From positions 1-64,000 of the forward strand of contig JAGWWM010000003.1 in the NCBI GenBank assembly GCA_018970395.1: 64,000 bases of DNA, in the 5' to 3' direction. The translations under genes were made by a program, and so were the position numbers. Source of the DNA: Bacteroidota bacterium (lineage in GTDB: Bacteria > Bacteroidota > Bacteroidia > Chitinophagales > Chitinophagaceae). Shown here piece by piece: positions 43,512 through 51,667 of the stretch. The notes under the pieces are model-generated. The model was not told the DNA's origin, searched no databases, and worked only from the letters and a program-made list of their open reading frames with translations. Within the stretch, counting starts at the first letter, position 1, and each line of letters starts with the position of its first letter.

Positions 43512-43994
43512 ATGGAAAAATTACATTTATCCAAACCGCTGGTGGCCCATATATACAAAAACCACCTGGTATTGGTTGAAAATCAAGGCTCAACGGGTCT
43601 AGAGGGAGAGGAATCCGGTACTAATTCTGCTGCTTTATATAAGGGAGGGTTTGAAAAAAAAATTCTTTGGATACACCGGGAATCAGCAGCTCCCTTTATT
43701 GCAGAAGATGATTTTGAAATGCTGACAAAAATTCTGGAAGCCTGTCGTCTGGGATGGAATGATATTGCACTGGTAAATATCACGAATCAACCCGGCAGAG
43801 ATGAAGTTTTAGAAGAACTGCTGCCCGTTTGTGTAATTGATTCCACAGAAGATAAATCCGAAGAATGGTACGCGGTAACGAACAAACAAAATGCTGTGTT
43901 TCTTTACACCCACCCCCTGAAAGACATCCGGCAAGACAAGAACCTAAAAATAAGGTTATGGAATGCTTTGAAAATAATTTTTAAAATGAATTAA
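43512..43994 (+). CDS. Unknown protein coupled to rdgB
   Basis: Not recognised. The 160 residues are alpha/beta-like: a first strand LVAHIYKNHLVLVENQG, a loop rich in Gly and Ser, FEKKILWIHRESAAPFIAEDDFEML, GWNDIALVNITNQPGRDEVL and VFLYTHPLKDIRQDKNLKIRLWNAL. There is no signal peptide or membrane segment. The opening alpha/beta pattern with a following WNDIALVNI segment faintly recalls HolD (DNA polymerase III psi), but I would not rely on it. It is 14 bases before rdgB on the same strand, so the two are probably co-transcribed. Confidence 0.65.
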   Translation: MEKLHLSKPLVAHIYKNHLVLVENQGSTGLEGEESGTNSAALYKGGFEKKILWIHRESAAPFIAEDDFEMLTKILEACRLGWNDIALVNITNQPGRDEVLEELLPVCVIDSTEDKSEEWYAVTNKQNAVFLYTHPLKDIRQDKNLKIRLWNALKIIFKMN

Positions 43995-44008
43995 TCGCTC
44001 TTCTTTTC

Positions 44009-44590
44009 ATGCAATTATTATTCGCCACAACCAACAAAAACAAGATTGCTGAAATCAAAGCAGCACTCTCCGACAATTTTCGTTTATTGTCGCTGGAGGA
44101 AGTTGGACTGGCTGATGCAGAGGTAGAAGAACCCTACCTTACCCTTGCTGAGAATGCCATTCACAAAGCCACGTGTTACGAACAACTCAGCGGGATAGAT
44201 TGCTTTTCGGAAGATACCGGTCTGGAAGCAGATGTACTGAACGGAGCGCCAGGGGTACTCAGTGCCCGTTATGCAGGGATGCCGGCAAACAGCAATAAAA
44301 ATATTGAAAAATTACTGAGGGAAATGGAAGGAAAAAACAATCGGAGCGCCCGATTCAGAACAGTAATTGCTTTACGAATGGGAGGAGAAACACATGCTTT
44401 TGAAGGAATCTGTGAAGGCACAATTTTATTCAGCAAACAAGGGGAAGCCGGATTTGGATACGATCCTGTTTTTAAACCTGAAGGCGCTGACAGCAGTTTT
44501 GCAGAGATGACCACCCATGAAAAAAATCAATACAGTCATCGCAAAAAAGCACTGATAAAGTTGATTCAATTTTTAGAATCAAACCGATAA
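44009..44590 (+). CDS. rdgB: Non-canonical purine NTP pyrophosphatase
   Basis: Removes dITP and XTP from the nucleotide pool. The 193-residue protein opens LLFATTNKNKIAEIKAAL, the phosphate-binding start of the HAM1 family. Then come LTLAENAIHKA, the acidic DCFSEDTGLEADVLNGAPGVLSARYAG, and GFGYDPVFKPEGADSSFAEM. Catalytic Asp/Glu/Lys are all present. It overlaps the opposing GT2 gene by 25 bases at the 3' end. Confidence 0.96.
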   Translation: MQLLFATTNKNKIAEIKAALSDNFRLLSLEEVGLADAEVEEPYLTLAENAIHKATCYEQLSGIDCFSEDTGLEADVLNGAPGVLSARYAGMPANSNKNIEKLLREMEGKNNRSARFRTVIALRMGGETHAFEGICEGTILFSKQGEAGFGYDPVFKPEGADSSFAEMTTHEKNQYSHRKKALIKLIQFLESNR

Positions 44591-45465
44591 TTTTTAATAA
44601 CCGTATAATTTCGAAAATCAAATAGTCGTTTGCCAGTCAATCTTTCAATAAAATTCAGCAAGCGGTCTTTTAGTGAATAAATATTGTTGCGCGTATCAAA
44701 ATTCAGCTGCCAGTTTTGTTTCAAGATACGCTGTTGCATCACTAAAGGATGACTTCCATTGAATAAAGCGAGCTTTCCGTAATTATCAAATTCAAACGTG
44801 CGGACTTCTTCTTTAAATTTTTTTATCCCTTCATCATCATTATTGTAAAACACGATAGTAGTATCTATTTTTTGTTTCATATTATGCGGACTTTTCACCC
44901 ATCCGTAGTGAAAGATTTGAGCTTTTGTTTGGGCTACTTTCAATTTACGGCCGTATCTCCGAAAACCTTGCGCATCTTTATAAGAGTAAATGCCCGGCAC
45001 ATTTTTAATCATTCTTACTTCGTGTTTATACCATTTTCTTCCTACACCGACATAATCATAGGTTCCATAAAAATGCAGATACTCGAATAAGAGTCCTTCA
45101 ATCTGCGGATTATCATTATAGGCTTCGGCAGCCTTTCTGATGAGTGTATAATCTGCCTCATGAATAACTTCATCCGCCTGGATATAAAAAATCCAATCTG
45201 CTTTGGGGTTGATTGCAGCAATTGCCTTGTTGGTTTCATCGGCATACACTTTCCCTCCTTCTCTTTTGTTCATGTCCCAATGAGAAGGAATAATTTTGAT
45301 TTTAGGGTCGGCAATTTTTTGGATAAGTTCTTCTGTATTATCATCGCCTTTGTCAATGCTTACAATCATCTCATCCACCAAAGGCAATACCGATTGAATT
45401 GCCTCTACAGCAGGATAGTCGTTGATAACCGCATTTCTTAATATGATGACTCCGGAAATAAGCAT
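44566..45465 (-). CDS. Glycosyltransferase family 2 (WaaE/KdtX-like)
   Basis: Probable LPS core or other surface glycosyltransferase. It has 299 residues beginning LISGVIILRNAVINDYPAVEAIQS, a GT2 start seen in WaaE/KdtX-like proteins, with the acidic segment VDEMIVSIDKGDDNTEEL and the DxD-like DWIFYIQADEVIHE. The rest is compatible with a single-domain GT-A enzyme without membrane segments. It is isolated from the 7.7-19.6 kb glycan cluster and neighbours coaD by 149 bases that hold a palindrome. In several bacteria waaE-like genes sit near coaD (kdtB), which supports the reading. Confidence 0.83.
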   Translation of the reverse strand: MLISGVIILRNAVINDYPAVEAIQSVLPLVDEMIVSIDKGDDNTEELIQKIADPKIKIIPSHWDMNKREGGKVYADETNKAIAAINPKADWIFYIQADEVIHEADYTLIRKAAEAYNDNPQIEGLLFEYLHFYGTYDYVGVGRKWYKHEVRMIKNVPGIYSYKDAQGFRRYGRKLKVAQTKAQIFHYGWVKSPHNMKQKIDTTIVFYNNDDEGIKKFKEEVRTFEFDNYGKLALFNGSHPLVMQQRILKQNWQLNFDTRNNIYSLKDRLLNFIERLTGKRLFDFRNYTVIKNYRFDSKN

Positions 45466-45525
45466 TCAGGTATGAGATTTTAATATATGGGTTGAAGGTA
45501 ATGAAAAGTTACACAGCAGGTATAG

Positions 45526-45548
45526 AAGTCACAATTGTGCGTCTCTAC
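45526..45548. repeat. Imperfect palindrome, GTAGAGACGCAC family (AATT core), copy 3
   Basis: The right arm GTGCGTCTCTAC and AATT core match copy 1; the left arm is degenerate (AAGTCAC). It lies between the GT2 gene and coaD. Confidence 0.5.
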
Positions 45549-45614
45549 TAACAAATCGATTTCAAACATGAAGCACTCAACCCTAAACCTCTCAACTACT
45601 GAACATATCAACTC

Positions 45615-46088
45615 TCACTCTCCGTAAACCGTCTTATTCACTTGCTCTGGGAGAAAAGGAGAAGCATCTCCCCCGTTTCTGATAACATCGCGTACGAGCG
45701 TGGAAGCGACCGATGTGTATTGCGGCAGACAGGTAAGATAAATGGTTTCGATGCTGCCATCCAGACTTCTGTTCATATCTGCAATGGCTTTCTCATATTC
45801 AAAATCATTGACGTAACGGATACCTCTGAGAATATATTGAGCGCCGATTTTTCGGCAACATTGCACGGTTAATCCTTCATATACTACCACTTCCACCTTG
45901 GGTTCATTGGCAAAAATATCACGTATCCATTGAACGCGTTGCTCCTCTGAATACATCGGCGTTTTATTGGCATTTCTTCCAATTCCAATGTAGAGTTTAT
46001 CAAATAAAGGAAGCGATCTTTCAATAATATCTAAATGACCAACCGTTATAGGATCAAAAGTTCCGGGGAATAAGGCAATGCGTTGCAT
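45615..46088 (-). CDS. coaD: Phosphopantetheine adenylyltransferase
   Basis: Penultimate step of CoA synthesis: adenylates 4'-phosphopantetheine. The 157 residues carry the nucleotidyltransferase motif FPGTFDPITVGHLDIIERS (HxGH variant TVGH), RGIRYVNDFEYEKAIADMNRSL and the C-terminal YTSVASTLVRDVIRNGGD, all diagnostic of CoaD. It follows the unknown secreted-protein gene by 10 bases. Confidence 0.97.
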   Translation of the reverse strand: MQRIALFPGTFDPITVGHLDIIERSLPLFDKLYIGIGRNANKTPMYSEEQRVQWIRDIFANEPKVEVVVYEGLTVQCCRKIGAQYILRGIRYVNDFEYEKAIADMNRSLDGSIETIYLTCLPQYTSVASTLVRDVIRNGGDASPFLPEQVNKTVYGE

Positions 46089-46098
46089 GAATCAGCAA

Positions 46099-47118
46099 TC
46101 AGTTTGCATTTTTAAGAAAATCATCTATGCCATAATCTACAAAAGCTTTGCAAGCCATACGGACTCCTTTGTTGTATTTTTCTGGATCAACAGGAATGGC
46201 TGTAACTTTTTCCATAAATGAATTTTCGACTTCAAAATATTTAAATAGCCCCGCACTCACGCCCCAGCTTATGTTAGCGACAGCAACAGCTTTTACTTTA
46301 GTCTTTTCCAGAACTCCTTCTATATCCAGATCTTCTTTCAGTGAATACTGACAGATACTTGTCGGTAGTCCCATAGCCTCACTGTTCACAAAAGAACAGT
46401 TGGTGCCGAGTGCATTGGAAATACCCTTTCCGGAAACACCGCGCTTGCTCAGTTTTAAAGCTGTTTGTCCTACCACTTTCGCTCCGCCCAGATCAAAGGC
46501 AGCACTCATGTACGACTCGCCATCTTCAGCCATTGGAACAACTAAACTAATTTTCAATACACTCACATTATCACCTTGATAAGAAATTTTTGCACTGTTA
46601 TCCGTAAAAGTATTTTTTTCCCGACCATCCTCTTTGGTGCCTTTAATAAAGTATTCAAAATTCGTTGGAGTACTCATTAGGAATCCTTCAAACTGAACAT
46701 TGCTCAACCCTCCTCCTTTCTTCCGCTCCCAACCTTTGAATTCTTTAATACCCGCCATTTCATCCGGCGTAACAATCTGATAGCCGGCAGCAGTGAGTTT
46801 TTGTACCACATGATTGTACAGATAATCGGTATTGCTCACCAAATCAGCTTCAGAAATACCCTGAAGTCCCATTGATATTTTTGCATCCGTAGCACTTTGA
46901 ATCATGTCACTGTAAACACGTGCTTTCTTTTTTTCCTGAGCCACATAGAGTACCTGATAACAAACTTTAAAGTCAGCGATATACACTTTCTTAGGTGCTT
47001 TACGCAATTTGCCCTTCCCGGTTTCAGTAGAAGAAACCTGTAATTCGGAAATACTTTGAGCATCAGCGGTATTCAGTGCAAATACCAATGTTAGAAAAAG
47101 GTAAGAGAGACGATACAT
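46099..47118 (-). CDS. Secreted protein of unknown function
   Basis: Not recognised. The 339 residues have a signal peptide (MYRLSYLFLTLVFALNTADAQ) and a body with a lysine-rich linker (GKGKLRKAPKKVYIADFKVCYQ). The segment YLYNHVVQKLTAAGYQIVTPDEM recalls the alpha/beta N-terminal domain of CsgG/GNA1162-like lipoproteins, but no lipobox is present. Later segments (VLKISLVVPMAEDGESYM, GGAKVVGQTALKLSKRG) are beta-rich. It is 10 bases upstream of coaD and may share its transcript, and it is preceded by an AT-rich repeat. Confidence 0.6.
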   Translation of the reverse strand: MYRLSYLFLTLVFALNTADAQSISELQVSSTETGKGKLRKAPKKVYIADFKVCYQVLYVAQEKKKARVYSDMIQSATDAKISMGLQGISEADLVSNTDYLYNHVVQKLTAAGYQIVTPDEMAGIKEFKGWERKKGGGLSNVQFEGFLMSTPTNFEYFIKGTKEDGREKNTFTDNSAKISYQGDNVSVLKISLVVPMAEDGESYMSAAFDLGGAKVVGQTALKLSKRGVSGKGISNALGTNCSFVNSEAMGLPTSICQYSLKEDLDIEGVLEKTKVKAVAVANISWGVSAGLFKYFEVENSFMEKVTAIPVDPEKYNKGVRMACKAFVDYGIDDFLKNAN

Positions 47119-47150
47119 AAGCTTAGTTTTAGTTGTTAAATTTTTCTATC

Positions 47151-47223
47151 TATTATTAATTAATAATTACTAATTACTAATTATTAATTATTAATTACTA
47201 ATTATTAATTATTAATTACTAAT
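47151..47223. repeat. AT-rich TTAATTA tandem words 3' of smc
   Basis: Repeated ATTAATTACTAATTATTAAT words run for about 73 bases up to the smc stop codon. This is the longest copy of the family in the window. Confidence 0.7.
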
Positions 47224-47226
47224 CAT

Positions 47227-50200
47227 CTAATTCAACCCCCTGAAATCCACCGGCACCAGTTTGCTCACACCCGCTTCCTGCATCGTTACGCCGTAAATAA
47301 CATCCACCGCACTCATGGTCATTTTATTGTGCGTTACAATGATAAATTGAGAGTTTTCGCTGAACTGTCGTATCATATTGGTAAACTTGCTCACATTTGC
47401 ATCATCCAGCGGCGCATCCACCTCATCCAAAATACAAAAAGGAGCCGGCTTAATCAAATAAATGGCGAATAACATGGCAGTAGCCGTGAGCGTCTTCTCT
47501 CCCCCACTCAATTGTGTAATGCTGCTCGGACGTTTGCCTTTGGGCTTCGCCACAATATCAATGCCGGTTTCAGCCAAGTTATCCGGATTCTCCAGAATCA
47601 TATCGGCTGTATCTTCTTCCGTAAACAAGGCCTTGAATACTTTCTGGAAATTTTCTCTTACCTGATTGAAAGTATCGAGGAAACGTTGATTTGCGGTAGC
47701 TTCCACTTCCTGAATAGTTTGCAATAAAGATTCTTTAGCGGTGACCAGATCATTCTTTTGCTCCACAATAAATTCGTAGCGCTTTCTCATTTCTTCAAAA
47801 GCTTCAATAGCAGTGGGGTTTACTTCGCCCAAATTCTCAATCCGCTTTTTAATGCGATCTACCGATTGTTGTAAATCTTCTACGGATTCTTCTCCGGTAC
47901 GCGGCTCTTCCATTACTTCTTCCAGGTTCACTTTGAATTCCACACTGAGGCGCTCTTTGGTACCGCTTAATTGCAGTTTAAGCTCATTCAGTTTATCCTT
48001 CAACTCATTGATGAGCTGATCCGCTTGTTCTTTTTCTTTTTGCTTCAGACGCAAAGCACTTTCTTTATCAGACAGAACATTTCTTAAGTTGTAATAGGCC
48101 TGATCGGCTTCATTCAGCGCCTTCTCTTCTGTTTCCTTCTGTGAAAGCAATTGTACCATTTCATCACCGGCAGCTGTTAATTTTTGTCCGGCCTCCTCCA
48201 TCTGAGTCGAAGTTTGTCCCAACTGCTCCTGATTGGCTTTGATTTGCGTCGTAAGCGTTTGCAGTTGATTGCGTTTGAAATCAAGCTCCTGTTTCAATCC
48301 GCTTACTTTACTTTGCTGGCGGGTAAGATTCAGATTGGCCTCATTAAACTGTGCGCGAACTGCATTGTATGCTTCTTCCGCTTCTCTGTATGTCTGTTCC
48401 GCTTCCTGCGTTTTACCGGTAATCTCCGTCAGCTCTGTTTGCGCTGCATTCAAATTAGTTTTATTCTGTTCAAGGGTACTGCCCGATTGTTCGAGTTGCT
48501 GCGTCAATTCCTGCAGCCGCTGTTGCGAACGTGTTTCATTCGCATTCAGGTTCTCCATTTTATTTTCAACGGAATATAACTGATTGGTAAGTTGATTAAT
48601 CGCTTTTTCTGTTTCGCGGATGGCAGCTTCCTTCAATTGCTCATTGAATCCAATCACTTCATTATGGCGCGACTGTATGCGATGTTTTAAATCAGCAACT
48701 ACTTTTTCCTGTGCAACAATCTCTTCATGCAAACGCTCCAGATTTTTGGAACGACCTATTTTTTTCCCTTCAAACAACCCGACACTTCCTCCGGTCAAGG
48801 TATATTTTCCTTTGAAATATTTTCCCGATTTATCCACCACCGTTCCTGTAAAATCTGCAGCAACCTGCAAAGAATCTTCCGCAATCACCACTTTCCCAAG
48901 CAGGTAATGTGCGAGAGAACGATAACGCTCATCCACTTCCACTACATCGAGGGCTTTGACCGTTCCGGCCGGTATTTCTCCAATGGTTTCTTGTGAAGTA
49001 AACTGATCGAGTAAAAAGAAATTCGCTTTCCCTTTTTTATTGTTTTGTAGAAGATTGACAGCCGCAACTGCTTCTTCCAAATTGTCGGCTACATAATAAT
49101 TCAAATAAGACTCGAGCAGACTTTCAATGGCAGTGCGGTATTCTTCCTTACACACCATTACATCACTTAACAATGGCACGCCCCTTCTCCACTGCGGATT
49201 ATTGTGTAAGAACTTGACACTGTCCGGATACCCTTCCATGGAGTCAATCAGGCTCTTCAATAACGCATGCTCATTTTTTTTGGCGTCCAGTTTTCGATTT
49301 TCTTCTGCCAGTTGCTGGCGCAATTGTTCGAGATCTCCCTGTGCCTGCAGAATCTGTTCTTTCGTAAGATCATGCTGTTCCTGCAACTGCTTTAATTCTT
49401 CCGTACGATTTTCTTTTTCGTAGCTCCATTTGGCTTTCTCCGCCTCTAGTTGCTGCAATTGTTTTGCGCGCGCTTCCTGTTCATCTTTAAGTTGGTTGAT
49501 GAGGCGTTGCTGATTCTGAATACCGGTTTCTGCTACGGCTACATTTTTTTCTACTTCAAAATGACGGCGCTGAACTTGCTGATACGATCTGCGGAGTTCT
49601 TCCAATGCAAGACGTTTGTCGTCAAAAACAATCCTTTTCTCCTCAACTGATTTTTTGATTTCATTCAAGCTTCCATCAACGCTGTTCAATTGTTTCTCTT
49701 CCTCTTCCAGCTGCTTGCCGGAAAAAGCGATACTATCCTCTATGCCTTTCAACTGACCACTGTCACGTTGGATGGCTTCATTAAGATTTTTTTCTTTGTC
49801 TTTCAGAAAACCCAGACTTTGCTGCGCAAGATTTTTTTCATTCTCTTTGGTACGAATCGTTTGCAGCAATTCATTGAACTGCTGTTGTTTTTGCTGCAGC
49901 GCTCTTTCTTTCTCAATAAAATCTGTTCGCTCCTGCTCTATGCCCGCTTCTCCCGTAGCCACTGCTGCTTCGAGTTCAACTTTGCGATTCGTTTCTGCAT
50001 CAAGTTGATCATTCAGCGTTTTCCAAGACAATTGAAATCCCTGCAATGCTGCTTTGGCAAGTTCGATGCTGAGTATTTTATATTCCTTTTTTAACTCGTG
50101 ATATTTCTCCGCTTTCTTCGCCTGATTTTCTAAGGTTTTGAGTTGGTTATTGATTTCAAACAATAAATCTTCAATACGGGCGAGATCCTGCTCTGTAGCA

Positions 50201-50745
50201 TCAAGTTTAGATTTGGCCTCTTTCTTTCTCGTTTTATAAATGGTAATGCCTGCTGCCTGCTCGAGCATGCGACGACGACTATTGTCTTTATCCTTGATGA
50301 TATCATCCACCATGCCCAATTCAATAATGGCATAGCTGTCGGTGCTGACTCCGGTGTCGAGGAATAAATTCTGAATATCTTTCAAACGACACTGTACATC
50401 GTTGAGCCGGTATTCACTCTCCCCGCTCTTGTAGAATTTGCGCGTGACCGTTACCGTATTGAATTCAGTGGGCAATAGATTGCGGGTGTTTTCAAAAGTA
50501 AGACTCACTTCGGCCAAACCGGAAGCGCTTCTCGATTTAGACCCGTTGAAGACAAGGCTTTCAAGATTTTCACTTCGGAGATGACTGATTTTTTGTTCAC
50601 CGATCACCCATCGGATGCTGTCGATGATATTACTTTTTCCGCAGCCGTTGGGGCCAATAATGCCCGTAACGCCTTCGTCAAAACTGAGAATTGTTTTGTC
50701 GGCAAAACTTTTAAAACCTTTGATTTCAAGACTCTTTAAACGCAC
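47227..50745 (-). CDS. smc: Chromosome segregation protein SMC
   Basis: Condensin ATPase that organises the chromosome with ScpA and ScpB. It has 1172 residues. The N-terminal head begins RLKSLEIKGFKSFADKT with Walker A GPNGCGKSNI. Long coiled coils on both sides of a hinge (about 500-670; the hinge includes VADNLEEAVAAVNLLQ) contain many Glu, Gln, Lys and Leu. The C-terminal head has the ABC signature LSGGEKTLTATAMLFAIYL and Walker B FCILDEVDAPLDD. The start is GTG at 50745; an in-frame TAA lies five codons upstream. No scp genes are adjacent. A good -7 element lies 25 bases upstream. Confidence 0.97.
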   Translation of the reverse strand: MRLKSLEIKGFKSFADKTILSFDEGVTGIIGPNGCGKSNIIDSIRWVIGEQKISHLRSENLESLVFNGSKSRSASGLAEVSLTFENTRNLLPTEFNTVTVTRKFYKSGESEYRLNDVQCRLKDIQNLFLDTGVSTDSYAIIELGMVDDIIKDKDNSRRRMLEQAAGITIYKTRKKEAKSKLDATEQDLARIEDLLFEINNQLKTLENQAKKAEKYHELKKEYKILSIELAKAALQGFQLSWKTLNDQLDAETNRKVELEAAVATGEAGIEQERTDFIEKERALQQKQQQFNELLQTIRTKENEKNLAQQSLGFLKDKEKNLNEAIQRDSGQLKGIEDSIAFSGKQLEEEEKQLNSVDGSLNEIKKSVEEKRIVFDDKRLALEELRRSYQQVQRRHFEVEKNVAVAETGIQNQQRLINQLKDEQEARAKQLQQLEAEKAKWSYEKENRTEELKQLQEQHDLTKEQILQAQGDLEQLRQQLAEENRKLDAKKNEHALLKSLIDSMEGYPDSVKFLHNNPQWRRGVPLLSDVMVCKEEYRTAIESLLESYLNYYVADNLEEAVAAVNLLQNNKKGKANFFLLDQFTSQETIGEIPAGTVKALDVVEVDERYRSLAHYLLGKVVIAEDSLQVAADFTGTVVDKSGKYFKGKYTLTGGSVGLFEGKKIGRSKNLERLHEEIVAQEKVVADLKHRIQSRHNEVIGFNEQLKEAAIRETEKAINQLTNQLYSVENKMENLNANETRSQQRLQELTQQLEQSGSTLEQNKTNLNAAQTELTEITGKTQEAEQTYREAEEAYNAVRAQFNEANLNLTRQQSKVSGLKQELDFKRNQLQTLTTQIKANQEQLGQTSTQMEEAGQKLTAAGDEMVQLLSQKETEEKALNEADQAYYNLRNVLSDKESALRLKQKEKEQADQLINELKDKLNELKLQLSGTKERLSVEFKVNLEEVMEEPRTGEESVEDLQQSVDRIKKRIENLGEVNPTAIEAFEEMRKRYEFIVEQKNDLVTAKESLLQTIQEVEATANQRFLDTFNQVRENFQKVFKALFTEEDTADMILENPDNLAETGIDIVAKPKGKRPSSITQLSGGEKTLTATAMLFAIYLIKPAPFCILDEVDAPLDDANVSKFTNMIRQFSENSQFIIVTHNKMTMSAVDVIYGVTMQEAGVSKLVPVDFRGLN

Positions 50746-50769
50746 GATATTAACATTTTAGCAGGGCGA

Positions 50770-50777
50770 CAAATATA
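50770..50777 (-). promoter_or_regulatory. smc -7 element (TATATTTG) with palindrome in the -33 region
   Basis: TATATTTG on the minus strand fits the consensus. Further upstream, TTTTTCG of the palindrome at 50793-50812 sits 18 bases away, about where a TTG would be. The repeat may therefore supply or disturb the -33 element. Confidence 0.5.
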
Positions 50778-50792
50778 AGTTATTCGGAGGAG

Positions 50793-50812
50793 GGGCGAAA
50801 AATTTTTCGCCC
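50793..50812. repeat. Perfect palindrome GGGCGAAAAATTTTTCGCCC, copy 1
   Basis: A 20-base perfect palindrome in the gap between divergent smc and the CrtA-like gene; an identical copy starts 39 bases later. CTTACGG follows the first and CTTACCC the second, so the match extends a little beyond the palindrome. Confidence 0.9.
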
Positions 50813-50831
50813 TTACGGTTTAGGGATTGGG

Positions 50832-50851
50832 GGGCGAAAAATTTTTCGCCC
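50832..50851. repeat. Perfect palindrome GGGCGAAAAATTTTTCGCCC, copy 2
   Basis: Identical in all 20 bases to the copy at 50793. It is 35 bases before the CrtA-like ATG, just upstream of a weak -7 match TATCTTCG (50873-50880). Confidence 0.9.
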
Positions 50852-50886
50852 TTACCCTTTAGTACGACATCCTATCTTCGCAGCCT

Positions 50887-51627
50887 ATGTATGTATTTTT
50901 GACCTTAGTGAGATACCGGAAGCGGTTTATCTACTTCGCGCTGACGGCGATGGCGGTTCACCGAATTCCCCTTTTTTTCAGCAGGCGGGTGAAATTTCAC
51001 AAAACGCTGGGCTGTGGCAAGGGGGTCAGTTTCAGCCGGCAGGCCGACTGGCAGCAGTACGGATTGCTGGTGGTGGTGGAAGAAAAAGAGGGAGAAAAGG
51101 TACTTTCCTTACCCTCAGAGCAATGGAGAAAACAGGTTTATGGGCGTTTTATCAACGCCTGGTGGCGATTTTTTGGAGTGGAATGTTATACGATTGCATT
51201 GAAACCTATTGAGGGACATGGCACTTGGGATGGGAAAAAAGCTTTTGGAGATTTGCCCGCCAAAACTGATTACGAAGGCCCGATAGCTGTATTAACCAGG
51301 GCTACTATAAGAAGAAAGAAGTACGACCGTTTTTGGGAACACGTGGAAGATGCATCCAATGAGATGCTGAAAGCACCCGGGTATTTGTATTCCGTTGGGG
51401 TTGGAGAAACCCCTTTCCTAAAACAGGCTACCTTTTCGGTTTGGAAGAGTAAGGTGGAGATGAAAGCCTTTGCATACGGCATGCAGCATCATAAGGCCGT
51501 GATTCAAAAAACGAGAAAGGAAAACTGGTATGGAGAAGATATGTTTGTGCGATTTAAAATCATTCGAACTTTGGGAACATTGAGGGGGAAGGATCCGATC
51601 GGAATGAAAATAAAAACCCCCGATTGA
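50887..51627 (+). CDS. CrtA-like (spheroidene monooxygenase-related) protein
   Basis: Related to carotenoid spheroidene monooxygenase CrtA, which adds a keto group to carotenoids in phototrophic bacteria; the Bacteroidota homologues are not characterised in that role. The 246 residues include FINAWWRFFGVECYTIALKP, GPIAVLTRATIRRKKYDRFW, APGYLYSVGVGETPFLKQATFSVWKS and MKAFAYGMQHHKAVIQKTRKENWYGEDMFVRF, a near full-length match to the CrtA pattern from memory. No carotenoid gene is adjacent. Its final codons (TPD) lie in a hairpin shared with the convergent DUF5689 gene. Confidence 0.8.
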   Translation: MYVFLTLVRYRKRFIYFALTAMAVHRIPLFFSRRVKFHKTLGCGKGVSFSRQADWQQYGLLVVVEEKEGEKVLSLPSEQWRKQVYGRFINAWWRFFGVECYTIALKPIEGHGTWDGKKAFGDLPAKTDYEGPIAVLTRATIRRKKYDRFWEHVEDASNEMLKAPGYLYSVGVGETPFLKQATFSVWKSKVEMKAFAYGMQHHKAVIQKTRKENWYGEDMFVRFKIIRTLGTLRGKDPIGMKIKTPD

Positions 51628-51642
51628 TGTAACCGGGGGTTT
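51614..51642 (-). terminator. Terminator hairpin between the CrtA-like and DUF5689 genes
   Basis: Arms AAACCCCCG (51614-51622) and CGGGGGTTT (51634-51642) pair fully around an 11-base loop. On the minus strand it continues into TTTTTATTTTC, so it terminates the DUF5689/TonB operon about 26 bases after its stop. Its plus-strand 5' arm is inside the CrtA-like coding end. Confidence 0.8.
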
Positions 51643-51667
51643 GAAATGATTTATAATCTTTCAGCAA

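Noticed and set aside
49690-50094. Leu/Phe-rich reading frames on the plus strand inside smc
   Set aside because: Coiled-coil-coding DNA read backwards gives long hydrophobic frames; they are shadows of smc.
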